DNA from: Icerya purchasi
Taxonomy: Eukaryota; Arthropoda; Insecta; Hemiptera; Monophlebidae
Length of the DNA stretch: 64,000 nt
Reading direction: 5' to 3'
Assembly (NCBI GenBank): GCA_039619475.1
Contig: CM077115.1
Coordinates: 220,395,291 to 220,459,290, forward strand
The position numbers and the translations under genes are program-made. Under the pieces are notes generated by a model. That model had not been told where the DNA came from and searched no databases. It saw only the letters and a program-made list of their open reading frames with translations. This document shows, piece after piece, positions 18,882-28,763 of this stretch (its first letter is position 1; each line of letters opens with the position of its first letter).

Positions 18882-19820
18882 TTGGAGAGAGTGGATCTCC
18901 TTGTCTAACCCTTTTATTAATTGGAAAATATTCCCCTTTTATGTCCGTTACTATACGTCCTTTTAGTCACTTGTACATTTCCTGAATTAGCCTTATGAAA
19001 TTTTCTCGGACCCCTTGCTTGTACAGTGTTTTAAGTATGTATTCATGCTTTAAAGAGTCAAATGCTTTTTCGCAGTCAACTAAATATGTATTTATCTGAT
19101 ATTCGTTACTTTTTTCTATTATTTAGTTTATTGTGTGGAGGTGGGGTCAGTTGTTGAAAATGTTTTTCGAAAGTCGGGCTTGTTCACTCGGTTGCTGAGC
19201 TTCTAAAAAATGTTTTAATCTAATTTCTAGTAATTTTGAGAACAATTTCGAAATACTTAAGCTTAAAGTAATGGGGCGATAATTTTCGATTTTATGTCTA
19301 TCACCTTTTTTAAATAACATTATTATATCTGAATATTTCCATTCTTCTGGTATATTACCTGTTCTTAGCATATTGTTGAAAAGTATTGCTAGAGATTTAA
19401 TTAAATTGTCTCCTCCTGTTTTGATATGTTCGTTAGCTATACCATCTGGGCTTCTATTAGACTTTAGTTTTCCTACTATTATTTTTATTTCGTTAATTAG
19501 GAATTCGGACTCTGGTTCGAAGTTTACCATTGTGTTCTCATGATTATTTTCGCCCTCGTATAATTTTCTATAGTAGTTAGTTACTAAATTATTTATCTCT
19601 TTTCTGTCATATATTTTTTGACCTATGGAATTCACGAAATATAAATTCCACGGAGTATCTATACTTAATTGTTTGTTTAGTTTCTTAATATTTTTACTCC
19701 CTTCTAGTGTTGCTTTTATTATTTCATTGTTCTTGAGTTCACTCTTATTTCTTATCTCTTTCCTTAACAATTTGGAAATTAGATTTAGTTCAATTTTATC
19801 TTATTTTTATAATTGCAGCC

Positions 19821-19853
<33 letters not shown>

Positions 19854-19870
19854 GGTTTATTACATCTTGA
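18882..19870 (-). pseudogene. RTE-like reverse transcriptase, 5' half
   Basis: Minus strand: KLLRKEIRNKSELKNNEI, then VGKLKSNRSPDGIANEHIKT, IPEEWKYSDIIMLFKKGDRH and ENYRPITLSLSISKLFSKLL (RT fingers and palm start). A stop at about 19147 is followed by TYLVDCEKAFDSLKHEYI (first catalytic Asp) and RVRQGDPLSPI, where family B interrupts it. A (TA)13 tract at 19828-19853 has expanded inside the N-terminal part. The RT is otherwise well preserved. Confidence 0.82.
19828..19853. repeat. (TA)n microsatellite inside the LINE
   Basis: Pure TA repeat within what was coding sequence of the RTE-like element, upstream of its RT domain. Confidence 0.85.
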
Positions 19871-20099
19871 TGTGTTGTTGCATCGTGTTGTTTATTTTTA
19901 TCAAAGTCGTCGGCTGATTGTGATATAGCGTTTATCATTGTTTTTGATATGTTATTATATAATCTATTAATGTCGTAGTCATCTGGATAGTTTATTTTTT
20001 CAAGAAGTTCATCTGTTTTATTTTTGTATAACGCAGAATTAATTATTTTACTGTATCTTTCCTTATTATGTATCTTATTATTTATTCGTCTATTGAACC

Positions 20100-20327
20100 T
20101 TATTGTAATAGTGAGTTATGGTCCGTATAAAAGTTAAATGAGTTCATGCTGTAAACTTCGTAATTAGTTATTTTATTATTTTTATTTTCACGAACTAATA
20201 CATAATCGATTAATAGTTTGTATTCATGGTTTGGTGATATCCATGTCCAGCGTTTTCCATTCCTCTTTTTAAAAAAACTATTAATTATTTTAAAGTTAAA
20301 TTGCTGGCAGAATCTTATTAATCTCCA
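20100..20327 (-). pseudogene. RTE-like endonuclease, 3' part
   Basis: Minus strand: WRLIRFCQQFNFKIINSFFK, KRNGKRWTWISPNHEY, LIDYVLVRENK, then NSFNFYTDHNSLL. This is the second half of an AP-like endonuclease, with the WTW...IDYVL motif and a DH near the end. It continues directly from ...GNFGYGKRNERG at 24787. Confidence 0.78.
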
Positions 20328-20340
20328 TCCTCATTCGTTT
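20328..20340. repeat. Target-site duplication, left copy (family A)
   Basis: tcctcattcgttt, followed by the T-run. It differs by one base from 24774-24786. Confidence 0.85.
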
Positions 20341-20464
20341 CTTTTTTTTTTTTAAATGGGCTCGGTGTCAACACTGACCCAACTACATCAGTTTAGATCA
20401 CCTACTCAGATTCTGAGGCGATCAGAGATAGAGGGTATAAAGGAAAGAAGGAGGGGAATAGCGG

Positions 20465-21748
20465 CTAGAGATGGCAAGGAAAGGATAAAGGAAGCATTGA
20501 AAGGGGTAAGAAGATCCAACGCCAAAAGTTCGGCGTATAGATGAGAGCACTCAGGAAAAAGAGCAGGGCATTCAAAAAGGATATAGTTGGAGTCGCATAT
20601 AAAGGGATGATCAGTAGAGTGGAGAGAGGAAAAGGGAGAAGGTAAAAGAGAAAAAGAAAAACGAGAAAAGGGGAGGAGGGAATGGCCAAGTCGGATTAAG
20701 GAAACAATAGCCGAGCGCCGAGAAAAGGGAAGAAATTGGTACCAGGACGAGTAGGCTGTAGGAGGAGGTAGAAGGAGAAGCGATTGGCAAAAAAAGAAGG
20801 GTAGATGTCAATCCATAGTCTGGCATGTAGACTTGCGGAGAGGAAAAGGACGTCTGAGGCAGGAAAATGCGGGAGGAATGGACCATTGAGAGACGCCGAG
20901 CGAGCTAAGAAGTCAGCTGCTTCGTTGCCCTCAATGCCAGAGTGGCCAGGAACCCATAAGAAGTCAATAAGGATAGAACGTGCTAAACGCAAGTTGGAGA
21001 TAGAGGCACGAACAGAAAGAATGATACCATTAGTCGAGTGGGGAGGAGGAGAAGAGATAGCTTGCAGCACAAATTTAGAATCAGTAACAATGAGAAATTT
21101 ACAGATCCCTCTTGAAGAGGAAATAAAGGAGCCAACACGGAGAATGGAGACTGCTTCAGCAGAAAAAATGGAACAAAAGGAAGGAAGTTTAAAAGATTTC
21201 GAGTGATTAAGCGAGGGGGCCGTAAAAGCACCGCCCACCCCGCAATCATTTTTGGAACTATCAGTGACAATTTTTACATGACGGGAAAATGAAGAATTTA
21301 AGATGTAGACACATTCACTGACCACTGTACTCTGGGGAGTGGAGTTAGCGCGAAGTGGAAGAGAGGGGAATGAGATGGGGAAACATATACTATTGAAATC
21401 GAAAGAAAAGTAAGGAAGCTTATTGTGGGAAAAGACATAAGGAGAAAACTTAGAGACCCGAGCAGCTATGTGCGCAAAAACCGGGATTTTGCGGGGAACG
21501 AAGCGCCAGTGGTCATTTATATACAGATAGGAAGAAATAAGTTTAGATGAAGAGATCGGGAGGCGTTTAATTAGAAAACGGTAACTAAGCAGAGATCTGC
21601 GGATAAACAGGGATTTAATATTAGATTCGGACAAAATAGCAGGAATGGGAGAAGACTTTAGGTCCCCAATGCAGAGCCGAAGACAGGAATTTTGGATTCT
21701 ATCAAGTTTGCGCAGGAGAGAGTTTGAGGCATTGCCATATAAGAAGGA
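20465..21748 (-). pseudogene. Family A RNase H and C-terminus
   Basis: After the stop, the same frame gives SFLYGNASNSLLRKLDRIQN, CLRLCIGDLKSSPIPAIL, FLIKRLPISSSKLISSYLY, then RNase H: KIVTDSSKNDCGVGGAF (Asp, with S for the usual G), CSIFSAEAVSILRV (Glu), FLIVTDSKFVLQA (Asp) and FLWVPGHSGIEGNEAADFLA (Asp). A stop at 20696 and a later frame change precede the C-terminal CDSNYILFECPALFPECSHL segment near 20530-20600. Confidence 0.82.
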
Positions 21749-22930
21749 TCAGTAGCCTAGTTTGGAACGAATGATGGATTTGTAGAGAATTAGGAGAATA
21801 TATAGATCACCGCCCCGCTTGAGAGGACATAAGGCTTTCAGGAGATTCAGTATTTTAAGACAAGAGATATAAAGGTACTCGATGTGTTCTTGGAAAGAGA
21901 GTCGACTATTTAGGAAAAGACCAAGATAGCATATGGAATTAATAATAGGAATAAGATAGTTGGAGGAGATGATGTTTACTAGAGAACGATTATATGGGCG
22001 GAGGGAGAAACTAATAGAAAGAGACTTGGAAGGAGAAAGAGAGAGAAAAATACTAGAGAGGGAACTACCGATGACTGATAGAGAGTAATTAATCTCCTCG
22101 TTGGCCGTAGCTAGCTCGTCTGAAGTGGAGTAGATAAGGATATCATCCGAAAAAAGGAGAGAAGAAGAAGGAATGCGAAGAGCAGCGATATCAAGGAGAT
22201 AAATATTAAAAAGAGTAGGACTAAGACAGGAACCCTGAGGCAAACCGCGATAACAACGTCTGATTGTTGAAAAGGAGGGAAAAGAAAGAAAAAGAGATCT
22301 ATTTTGAAACAGATTAAGAATAGGAGGAATATTGAGGGAAATGAGCTTAGGAGCCAGTGAAGGAAGATGAACATTATCAAACGCAGATGCGACGTCGACA
22401 AATGTGGCAATAGTAAACTTTCTATCTAGGAATGATTTGTAGATGTCCGAGAGAAAGGTACTAATGCAGTCGATTGGGCCAAGACCAGGGCAAAAGCCAA
22501 ACGTATTGGGGGGGGGGAGATTATTATGATCCAGCCACCAGACTAAACGATTGTTGATTAAGCCTTCGAAAAATTTTTGAAGACAAGAGGCGAGGGAGTT
22601 AGGTCGGAAAGAAGACTGGTTTCTTTTAGGAATAGGAATGATTATAAAGTCATTCCAGGATTTAGGAGTGCGACCAGAGATTAGAAAGGAGTTATAGATG
22701 GCTAAGAGAGAATGCAACGAGGAAGAAGAGAGATTTTTAAGGATTAGATATGAGAGGCCATCTAATCCGGGGGTAGAGTTAGTGGATTTATTAAGAACGG
22801 ATAGGAGCTTATTGTAACAAAAATGAGAGGAAAGAAAATGGTCTTCAGAGGAAGAGTAGTAAGAGGGAGAACTAATTTCTTCAGAGCAATTAATGGTGTT
22901 ATCATTATCAGTGATATTATTATTCCTGTT
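21749..22930 (-). pseudogene. Family A reverse transcriptase
   Basis: In one frame: STNSTPGLDGLSYLILKNLS, ISGRTPKSWNDFIIIPIPK, SFRPNSLASCLQKFFEGLIN, FGFCPGLGPIDCISTFLSDI, FVDVASAFDNVHLP (first catalytic Asp), RGLPQGSCLSPTLFNIYLLD, LLFSDDILIYSTSDE (second Asp pair), INSICYLGLFLNSRLSFQEH. The usual YADD/FADD is FSDD here and FVDD in the copy at 2690. A single TGA at 21749-21751 separates it from the RNase H part, which is in the same frame. The region before the RT is an Asn-rich linker encoded by AAT/AAC repeats. Confidence 0.85.
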
Positions 22931-22990
22931 GTTGTTATTACTATTATTGTCATTATTACTATTATTAGTATTATTATTATTATTGTGAAT
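22890..22990. repeat. AAT/AAC trinucleotide tract coding poly-Asn
   Basis: An imperfect trinucleotide repeat which, on the minus strand, is in frame with the RT of family A and would encode Asn runs broken by Ser, Asp and Thr. Confidence 0.6.
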
Positions 22991-24059
22991 GCATGAATGT
23001 ATCTATGTATATATGTATGTATGTTACAAGTAGATGCTGATACTGTAGGACTCACAGACTGCGCGTGGAGGTTAGATGCTGTTAGAGTGTGGGAACATCA
23101 GCTATGTTGAGTTACAGGTAGTTTACATACAGTATTCGTGTGAGGGTTGATTGCCCAATCTTATATGAGATGCAGCTGAGCCGTCTGGATGAAACATACA
23201 TTTGAGGTATATATCGATAATTGTGAGAGTAATTGTACAAGTAGATGAGAGTTCATATGTCAACACTAAAATATGGACACATGTACACATAAACTTATAA
23301 CAAATTTTGTTTTCATTTTATTTTCATTTTACTGTTACCGTGATCGTAAGTGTAGTTTTGCATTTCTACATTCTATGTTTGCAATCACTAAGTAGGTGTA
23401 TATATGAATGAATGTATTAATGAGAGTACGTGTAACTTTACCTTTTACATGTGCATACGTATGGATGAATACTTATCGTGCTTAATCGCTAGTTTTTTTT
23501 TGTTTTTATCTTAAAATTCGGTTTATTTCAAAAAATTTTTAGTGTTTGTTAAATCCATCGCTCTCGCAAATCTGTGCACAGATGGTATATGTATATGTAT
23601 AATAATAATAATAAACTTGATTTGATTAGATTATTATTATTATCTTGGTTACTATTGTAGCTATTGCTACTAATAGTATTATCATTATCAGTATTGGTAC
23701 TATTATTGTTACTACTACGTATTAAACTCCAGATTTAAATTATCGTTTAAGATTATCAGTAAACACGGGCCAGTACAAAAGTGACAAGCTAAATAAGTTT
23801 TATTTCACTGTTAATTATATTGCTTTTGTTGAATCTTACGCTAAATATTAGCCTGTGTACGCCTATCTTATAACTCTTAATTTTATGTTTATTATTACTA
23901 AAAAATAACAATACTAACCGTCTGTTATAATTTGTAAACCTGGACTACAAAATCCATGTTGTACATTTGCTATAAAAATTGCACATACCTGCGGTCCAGG
24001 TACGAATTAGGTTCGCTACTCGCGCTAACTGAGCGCATTTGTGGCTAAAGAAAGTTGAT

Positions 24060-24536
24060 TTAGTTTATTTTGTTTGTAATTAAATTGATTTGATTTTTGT
24101 TATTATTATTATTATTATTACTATTATTGTTGTTGTTGCTGTTGTTGTTATTGTTGTTATTATTTTTATTACCATTACTATTATTATTGCTATTTTTCTT
24201 TTTAGTATTATTGTCGTTGGTATTATAATTGGTGGAAGAAGGTAGAGTTTTGGCTTTTGTTGTTATTATTCTTATTAATATTAATAATATTATGTGAATC
24301 TATATTACAGTTCTCAATGACTTTAACGCTGCTAGAATTTGGTAAACTAACCAGATTAGGAAAATCGGGCTGAGAGAGCCGCAGATCCTTGCTAGGTAAA
24401 GTCGAGACGGCGAGACGGGGCCGGAAAGTTTGCGCTTAACAACAACGTCAACCTCCATTAGGTTGAGCGACATGTTTTTACTGGCTTTAGCATCCTTGGC
24501 GGAGGCCGCCGGGCGGCCCCCACTGAACGAGCTCAT
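24060..24536 (-). pseudogene. Family A ORF1-like, Asn-rich
   Basis: ATG at 24536 starts MSSFSGGRPAASAKDAKASK about 240 bases from the element's 5' end. With one frame change the reading continues FPNLVSLPNSSSVKVIENC into a long Asn-rich tract encoded by AAT/AAC repeats, then NQINLITNKIN and a stop. No zinc knuckle is visible. That it is the element's ORF1 is inferred from position only. Confidence 0.45.
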
Positions 24537-24773
24537 TTACCAGCACGAAGAGATGTAGAAAACGTGAACGATATAAAAATAAAAAGGAAATAAATAAATA
24601 GATGAAATATAAAATTAAAATCGAACTAACGTAAAAATAGATAAATTAAATAAATACGCCACAGTTAAATAAGTTAAAACGATCTCACCGAGTAAGCTGA
24701 TAACAGATAACAATCGGCGTTTTGAATTAACAATAACGCGGGGAGACAACCAACTTTAATTACGATAAATTAG

Positions 24774-24786
24774 TCCTCTTTCGTTT
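24774..24786. repeat. Target-site duplication, right copy (family A)
   Basis: tcctctttcgttt at the 5' end of the inserted element. Confidence 0.85.
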
Positions 24787-25302
24787 CGTTTACCATAACC
24801 AAAGTTACCCATTATGTTTTTTTCTCCCTTATTCCTTTGTATTCCAGTCTCCCATTAATATTAAATCATCATTTATTCTAAGTTCGTTTATTGTATTGCT
24901 TAACATTCCGCAGAATTCCTCTATTTCTTTTTCTTCAGCCGAGGAGGTCGGAGAGCATATACTTGGATAAAGTTGAATTGGGTATTATTTATATTGATTT
25001 TTAGAATGACCATCCTATCGTTAATTCCCCTGAATTCTCTCAATTTAGTTGTATAGTTTTGTTTTATTAAGAAACCTACTCTCCTCTTTGTCCCATATTG
25101 TTCCTAATGTAACAAAATAGATTTCCTTTTTGCATAATTATAATTTTTTCGCCTGTTCTTCGAATTTCAAACAGACCTAGAATTTGAATGTCCGTTTTGT
25201 GAAAAGGTTCTTCTAGTTCCGCTAGGTTTTCTTCTCTTTTAAGTGTTCTAACATTCACTGTGCCAACTTTTGTTGTAAATTTATTTTTATTAATGACATT
25301 TG
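24787..25302 (-). pseudogene. RTE-like endonuclease, 5' part
   Basis: Minus strand starts GTVNVRTLKREENLAELEEP (the family usually has W where V stands). Later blocks are RVGFLIKQNYTTKLREFRGI, NDRMVILKININNTQFNFIQ, VYAPTSSAEEKEIEEFCG and LILMGDWNTK (the metal-binding GD.N motif), then GNFGYGKRNERG at the junction with the nested family A element. Stops and frame changes are present. Confidence 0.78.
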
Positions 25303-25418
25303 CTTTATTTTTTATTTTTTATTTATTATTTACGATATTTTCACTTTTAACATTTAGGGGAACGGTTAAAGGGACATTAGTGTACTCACCCTTGTTTACC
25401 GGACTTTCTGAGTGAGGA

Positions 25419-25430
25419 ATAGCTGGCGTT
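25419..25430. repeat. Target-site duplication, right copy (RTE-like LINE)
   Basis: atagctggcgtt at the 5' end of the LINE. The hAT reading (AYLTPAI...) resumes across this site when one copy is removed. Confidence 0.75.
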
Positions 25431-26125
25431 AGATAAGCAGATTTATCCGCCAAATTCTCTAACTGCTAAAGCCTCTCACGAATTTCTACAATTATTCCAT
25501 CTAATGAAGAAATCAGCTTCCGCCTCAACTCATTTTCATAAGACAAGTTGACATCTCTGATTCCATTACCAAAAATGTGCCTTCTTGTTATGCGCCTCTG
25601 AGGTTCTATGGAAATGCCAAGTTTTTCGTACATATTTTTTGCGTAACTTATAACGCAGTCTACCCATTCCGCTCGTTTCTCTATTAGTACCATCTGCAAA
25701 GCATTTACTTTCTGAGTGCACAGGCTTATATCAAGTCCCTTTGTTTGTAAATATCTTTATGCATCATTCACTTCATGTAGCGCCGGTTGTCAGAGGCCCA
25801 AAAAACAAAGAAAGGAAAATGACTGCATCGCAATTAGCAAAGTTCCTGCATTTGTTCTTGTGTCTAAGCTTTCAACTATCTCTGAAAGTTTTTCCAAAGT
25901 GACGACAATGTCTTTTTGCCTGTAGCTGCTATCAGAACTTCCCAACAATGTGTGAATATGGAAAAAAATGAATAGCAACGTTCTAATGTGCCCAAAAAAG
26001 TTACTGAACTCGTCTCCGTTGAGGCGCAGCGTGTAAACAAACCAGGTTTAACGTCGCCCCAACAAAAACTCGCGCATTCTCAATGTCAACCTGAATCATT
26101 ACCTTTCTTCAATCCTAGTACTAAA
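25431..26125 (-). pseudogene. hAT (ZMYM1-like) transposase relic, central region
   Basis: Minus strand reads ATLNLVCLHAA, then in successive frames VTFLGTLERCYSFF and KLSEIVESLDTRTNAGTLL, AMQSFSFLCFLGL, stop, QPALHEVNDA, stop, RYLQTKGLDISLCTQKVNAL and AEWVDCVISYAKNMYEKLGI. This matches the order of motifs in ZMYM1-like hAT transposases (NLVGVHAA, TFFG, cluster before the C-terminal domain). The first stop is TGA where the family has Trp. The reading breaks at the duplicated sequence at 25419-25430, where the LINE begins. N-terminal parts are missing. Confidence 0.8.
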
Positions 26126-26224
26126 ACTTCTAACACCTACTACAATAATAGACGATGAATTCTCCCACGCATAGTGAGCTGGAAGAGACGCATGCATATC
26201 AAATACACCTATTGCGCGAACATT

Positions 26225-26872
26225 ACCCCGCTCTTTTCTACATTTCTTAATATCATATCAACCAATGAAGCACTTAATTCGTCTCCTACTCTGCTAGACA
26301 TTCCTTCTCCTCGATTAACCTTTCTATTTGTCCTACTAAATTTTCTTACGTTGTATTTACTCGTCGACCTTATAATGCTGCTTATACATACCTTACTTTA
26401 AACAATACGTCTCTTTTTCATGTTGTTTCTGTTACCTCGGTATCTTTCTGAGTAGCCATTTATCCTTCTCCAAAAAAAAAAACATATCAAATATCTTTCC
26501 TCTTCGTTAATCAAAAAGCTAAACTTGCTGAAAGCCCCATATGGGGTGGTGATCTTTATATCCTTATTTCTCGGTACAAGTCCATCATGAAATTTGATCG
26601 CTATTCTTTTCTTTATAGTTCTACCTCCAAGTCTGGTTTTCCTTAGTTAGATTTAATCGAAAATTCTCACCTTCGACTATATCTTGATGCTGTTAAATCC
26701 TCTCCCAACTCCAACAGTCCTTACCGAACTTAATAAGCTATTTAGGCTATCATTTTCTTAACGTCCTCTGCTCTTATCCATTTCTACCTTAGCATTTCTA
26801 GATACTGGAGTTTTACAAATAATCCCTGCCTTATCCCGTATTCTTCTTTGCCTTAGTTCATTTTACCCTTAC
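26225..26872 (+). mobile_element. Family A LINE relic, left part
   Basis: Parallels 2760-3420: ISTNEALNSSPTLLDI corresponds to ISASEALNSS of the first copy, followed by the same LNFLTLYLLV region in another frame and a cttagttcattttaccctt block near the break. Many frame changes. The sequence is cut at 26872 by the Jockey insertion and resumes at 31805. Confidence 0.65.
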
Positions 26873-27251
26873 GTTAGCATTGTGAAGTTTTGATGACGGC
26901 TTGTGTATTCTGCGTTTATCGCTCGTCTTCTGAAAAATTGATTACTCTAAAATAATATTCCCACGGTTTTTAAAAATAGGAGAAATAAATGTTAAAGTGA
27001 AATCGGATTCTTCATCAAAATTCTGTACCAGTCGGTGAGAACTGATTTATTTTTTCTTCTATTTTTTCTTCTTCCGTTTTTTTTTTCTTCTTCTTCTTCC
27101 TCTTCGTTTTGGTTTATCGCGGTACAGAGAGCACGACAAAATATTTTGTCAGTGTAGCCACATATAAAATGACAAATATCGAACGTTCGTACTGTAACTT
27201 ATTATCGATCGTTATCATTTTTATGCGTGTCGATTAGTAACCTACGTTCAC

Positions 27252-28763
27252 ATGGATCAGGAAATTGCTTCCTCTGCGCAATTACAAGCCGCTGGTATTA
27301 CTATGCAGCAATACGAGCAATGGCAAGCTGAAACGAAACAGAGAGAACAGAGGTATGTACTGCAAATAGAACAGCTTCAAAAGCAGGTTACACTTCTGAA
27401 TAAAAAGTTAGCAGACCAAGGAGGCATAAGCACGAGAACACGTTCGCAAAGTACTCCTAGTGTATTGGTAGGACAGCAAAATGCTCAAATACCACGAGAA
27501 CTAACTAGCAATGGGGATGCAGTCGTCTCGGCAACAGTGAATCGGTTGAATGTACCCATATTCAATATACCACAACAACAAGAAGAACCGAAACAAGATC
27601 AGCTTGAAGAAGCTCGAAAACACGCCCAAATGCAACAAGATCAATCACAGAATCAACAACAACATGTGCAAGTTAAACCAAAAATGCCACCAAAAATTAC
27701 AGTAACTGGCATTACTAACTTTTCAGACTTCAGTACCGATGTTACCCGTGCTTTAGACGAACATGCTGCTACGTTTAAAGCAGCTAGTAACGGAGACATT
27801 ATCATTGCCCCACATACAGATAATGCCTTCCGAGCCCTAATAGCTGAGCTGAAAAAGAGCAACTTTCAGTATCACACATACAGTTTAAAATCAGAAAAGC
27901 CATATCGTGTGGTAATACGAGGTTTACATCACACAATTACTACTGATACAATAGAAGACGAACTAAGAAATCTAGGTCACGAACCAGTAAACATTGTTAA
28001 TATAGAAAAAACAATAAAAATCCGCTATGAGAATAATGCCATAATTGAACGAAGGAAAAAATCTTATCCCTTGTTTTATGTAGATCTGAAAATATCAGAT
28101 AAAAATAAAGAAATTTATAATATTACACGTATCGCTTATAGTAAAGTAAAAGTAGAAGCACCACACAAGGATAACCAAATACCGCAGTGCAAACGGTGCC
28201 AGAAATGGAATCATACAAAACGTAACTGTAACAGGCCAGTTAAGTGTTTCAAATGCGCAGGAGAACATGAGTCTTCCACATGCAAACTGAAAGATCCTAA
28301 AAAATTTAAATGCGCTAACTGTGGTGCCAATCATAGTGCAAATTACCTAGGATGTCCTACTTACTGTGAAATAGATAAGATATTGAAAAAACCGAAAACG
28401 TCAGCGGTACAACGTATCCAACAACAGAAAAAAAAATCTGTAAAATTCGTGCAACCGCAAATATCTTATGCTTCTATAGCTGGAAGCAAACCAACACGGC
28501 AAAGTGTACAGTCGACAAGTACAACTACAAAATTGACACAGGGGAAGACTGAACATCGGAATATCTCAATTCAAGGATGTCCTCCTGTAATTCAAGCATC
28601 TCCTTCTGCAGTGCCATATGATGAAATCATGCAAGCGCTTGCAAATTTAACCAAAGAAGTTCAGTCTATTTTTCACAGACTTAGTGCACTTGAACATAAA
28701 CAGTCTGCATTGACAGTGTCGCACAATAAACGACGTTCCCGTCGTAATAAGCGCAATGACTGA
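27252..28763 (+). CDS. Jockey ORF1: nucleic-acid-binding protein with zinc knuckles
   Basis: An intact 503-residue frame. The N-terminal part (about residues 20-55) is a Gln/Lys-rich coiled-coil-like stretch (EQRYVLQIEQLQKQVTLLNK). A Gln-rich region follows. The middle holds the PRE_C2HC-type block, YRVVIRGLHHTITTDTIEDE to IYNITRIAYSKVKVEAP. Three zinc knuckles come next (about residues 313-375): CKRCQKWNHTKRNC, CFKCAGEHESSTC, CANCGANHSANYLGC. The tail is basic and ends RRNKRND. Such ORF1 proteins coat the element's RNA and bring it to the target. Its stop overlaps the ORF2 start (ATGACTGA), which fits coupled translation of ORF2. Confidence 0.9.
   Translation: MDQEIASSAQLQAAGITMQQYEQWQAETKQREQRYVLQIEQLQKQVTLLNKKLADQGGISTRTRSQSTPSVLVGQQNAQIPRELTSNGDAVVSATVNRLNVPIFNIPQQQEEPKQDQLEEARKHAQMQQDQSQNQQQHVQVKPKMPPKITVTGITNFSDFSTDVTRALDEHAATFKAASNGDIIIAPHTDNAFRALIAELKKSNFQYHTYSLKSEKPYRVVIRGLHHTITTDTIEDELRNLGHEPVNIVNIEKTIKIRYENNAIIERRKKSYPLFYVDLKISDKNKEIYNITRIAYSKVKVEAPHKDNQIPQCKRCQKWNHTKRNCNRPVKCFKCAGEHESSTCKLKDPKKFKCANCGANHSANYLGCPTYCEIDKILKKPKTSAVQRIQQQKKKSVKFVQPQISYASIAGSKPTRQSVQSTSTTTKLTQGKTEHRNISIQGCPPVIQASPSAVPYDEIMQALANLTKEVQSIFHRLSALEHKQSALTVSHNKRRSRRNKRND

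Larger units (their letters stand above)
20341..24773 (-). mobile_element. Family A LINE with both ends, endonuclease missing
   Basis: The T-run at 20342-20353 is its poly(A) tail, and a 13-bp direct repeat tcctcWttcgttt (20328-20340, 24774-24786; one mismatch) brackets it. Joining the flanks restores GKRNERG-WRLIRFCQQ of the host endonuclease. From the 5' end it holds a roughly 240-bp leader, an Asn-rich ORF1 (24060-24536), about 1 kb without clear coding, then RT (21749-22930) and RNase H (20696-21748). No endonuclease domain is visible, so it is either an internally deleted copy or very decayed there. Confidence 0.85.
16274..25418 (-). mobile_element. RTE-like LINE, split by two younger LINEs
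   Basis: Removing the nested insertions leaves about 3.0 kb, the usual size of an RTE-type element. In minus order: endonuclease start at about 25302, endonuclease (24787-25302 and 20100-20327), reverse transcriptase (18882-19870 and 16770-17195), a GRWKDEI-type C-terminus (about 16370-16460), and a 3' tail of TTTGA repeats at 16274-16290. The 12-bp flanks atagcYggcgtt (16262-16273, 25419-25430; 11 of 12 match) are its target duplication inside the hAT gene. The clade name is inferred from protein style and length; CR1/L2-type is the alternative. Confidence 0.8.

Noticed and set aside
25430..26125. ORF1 of the RTE-like LINE
   Set aside because: Position suggested an ORF1, but the motifs (LNLVCLHAA, FSFLCFLGL, YAKNMYEKLGI) are those of ZMYM1-like hAT transposases, and the C-terminal half lies on the other side of the LINE.
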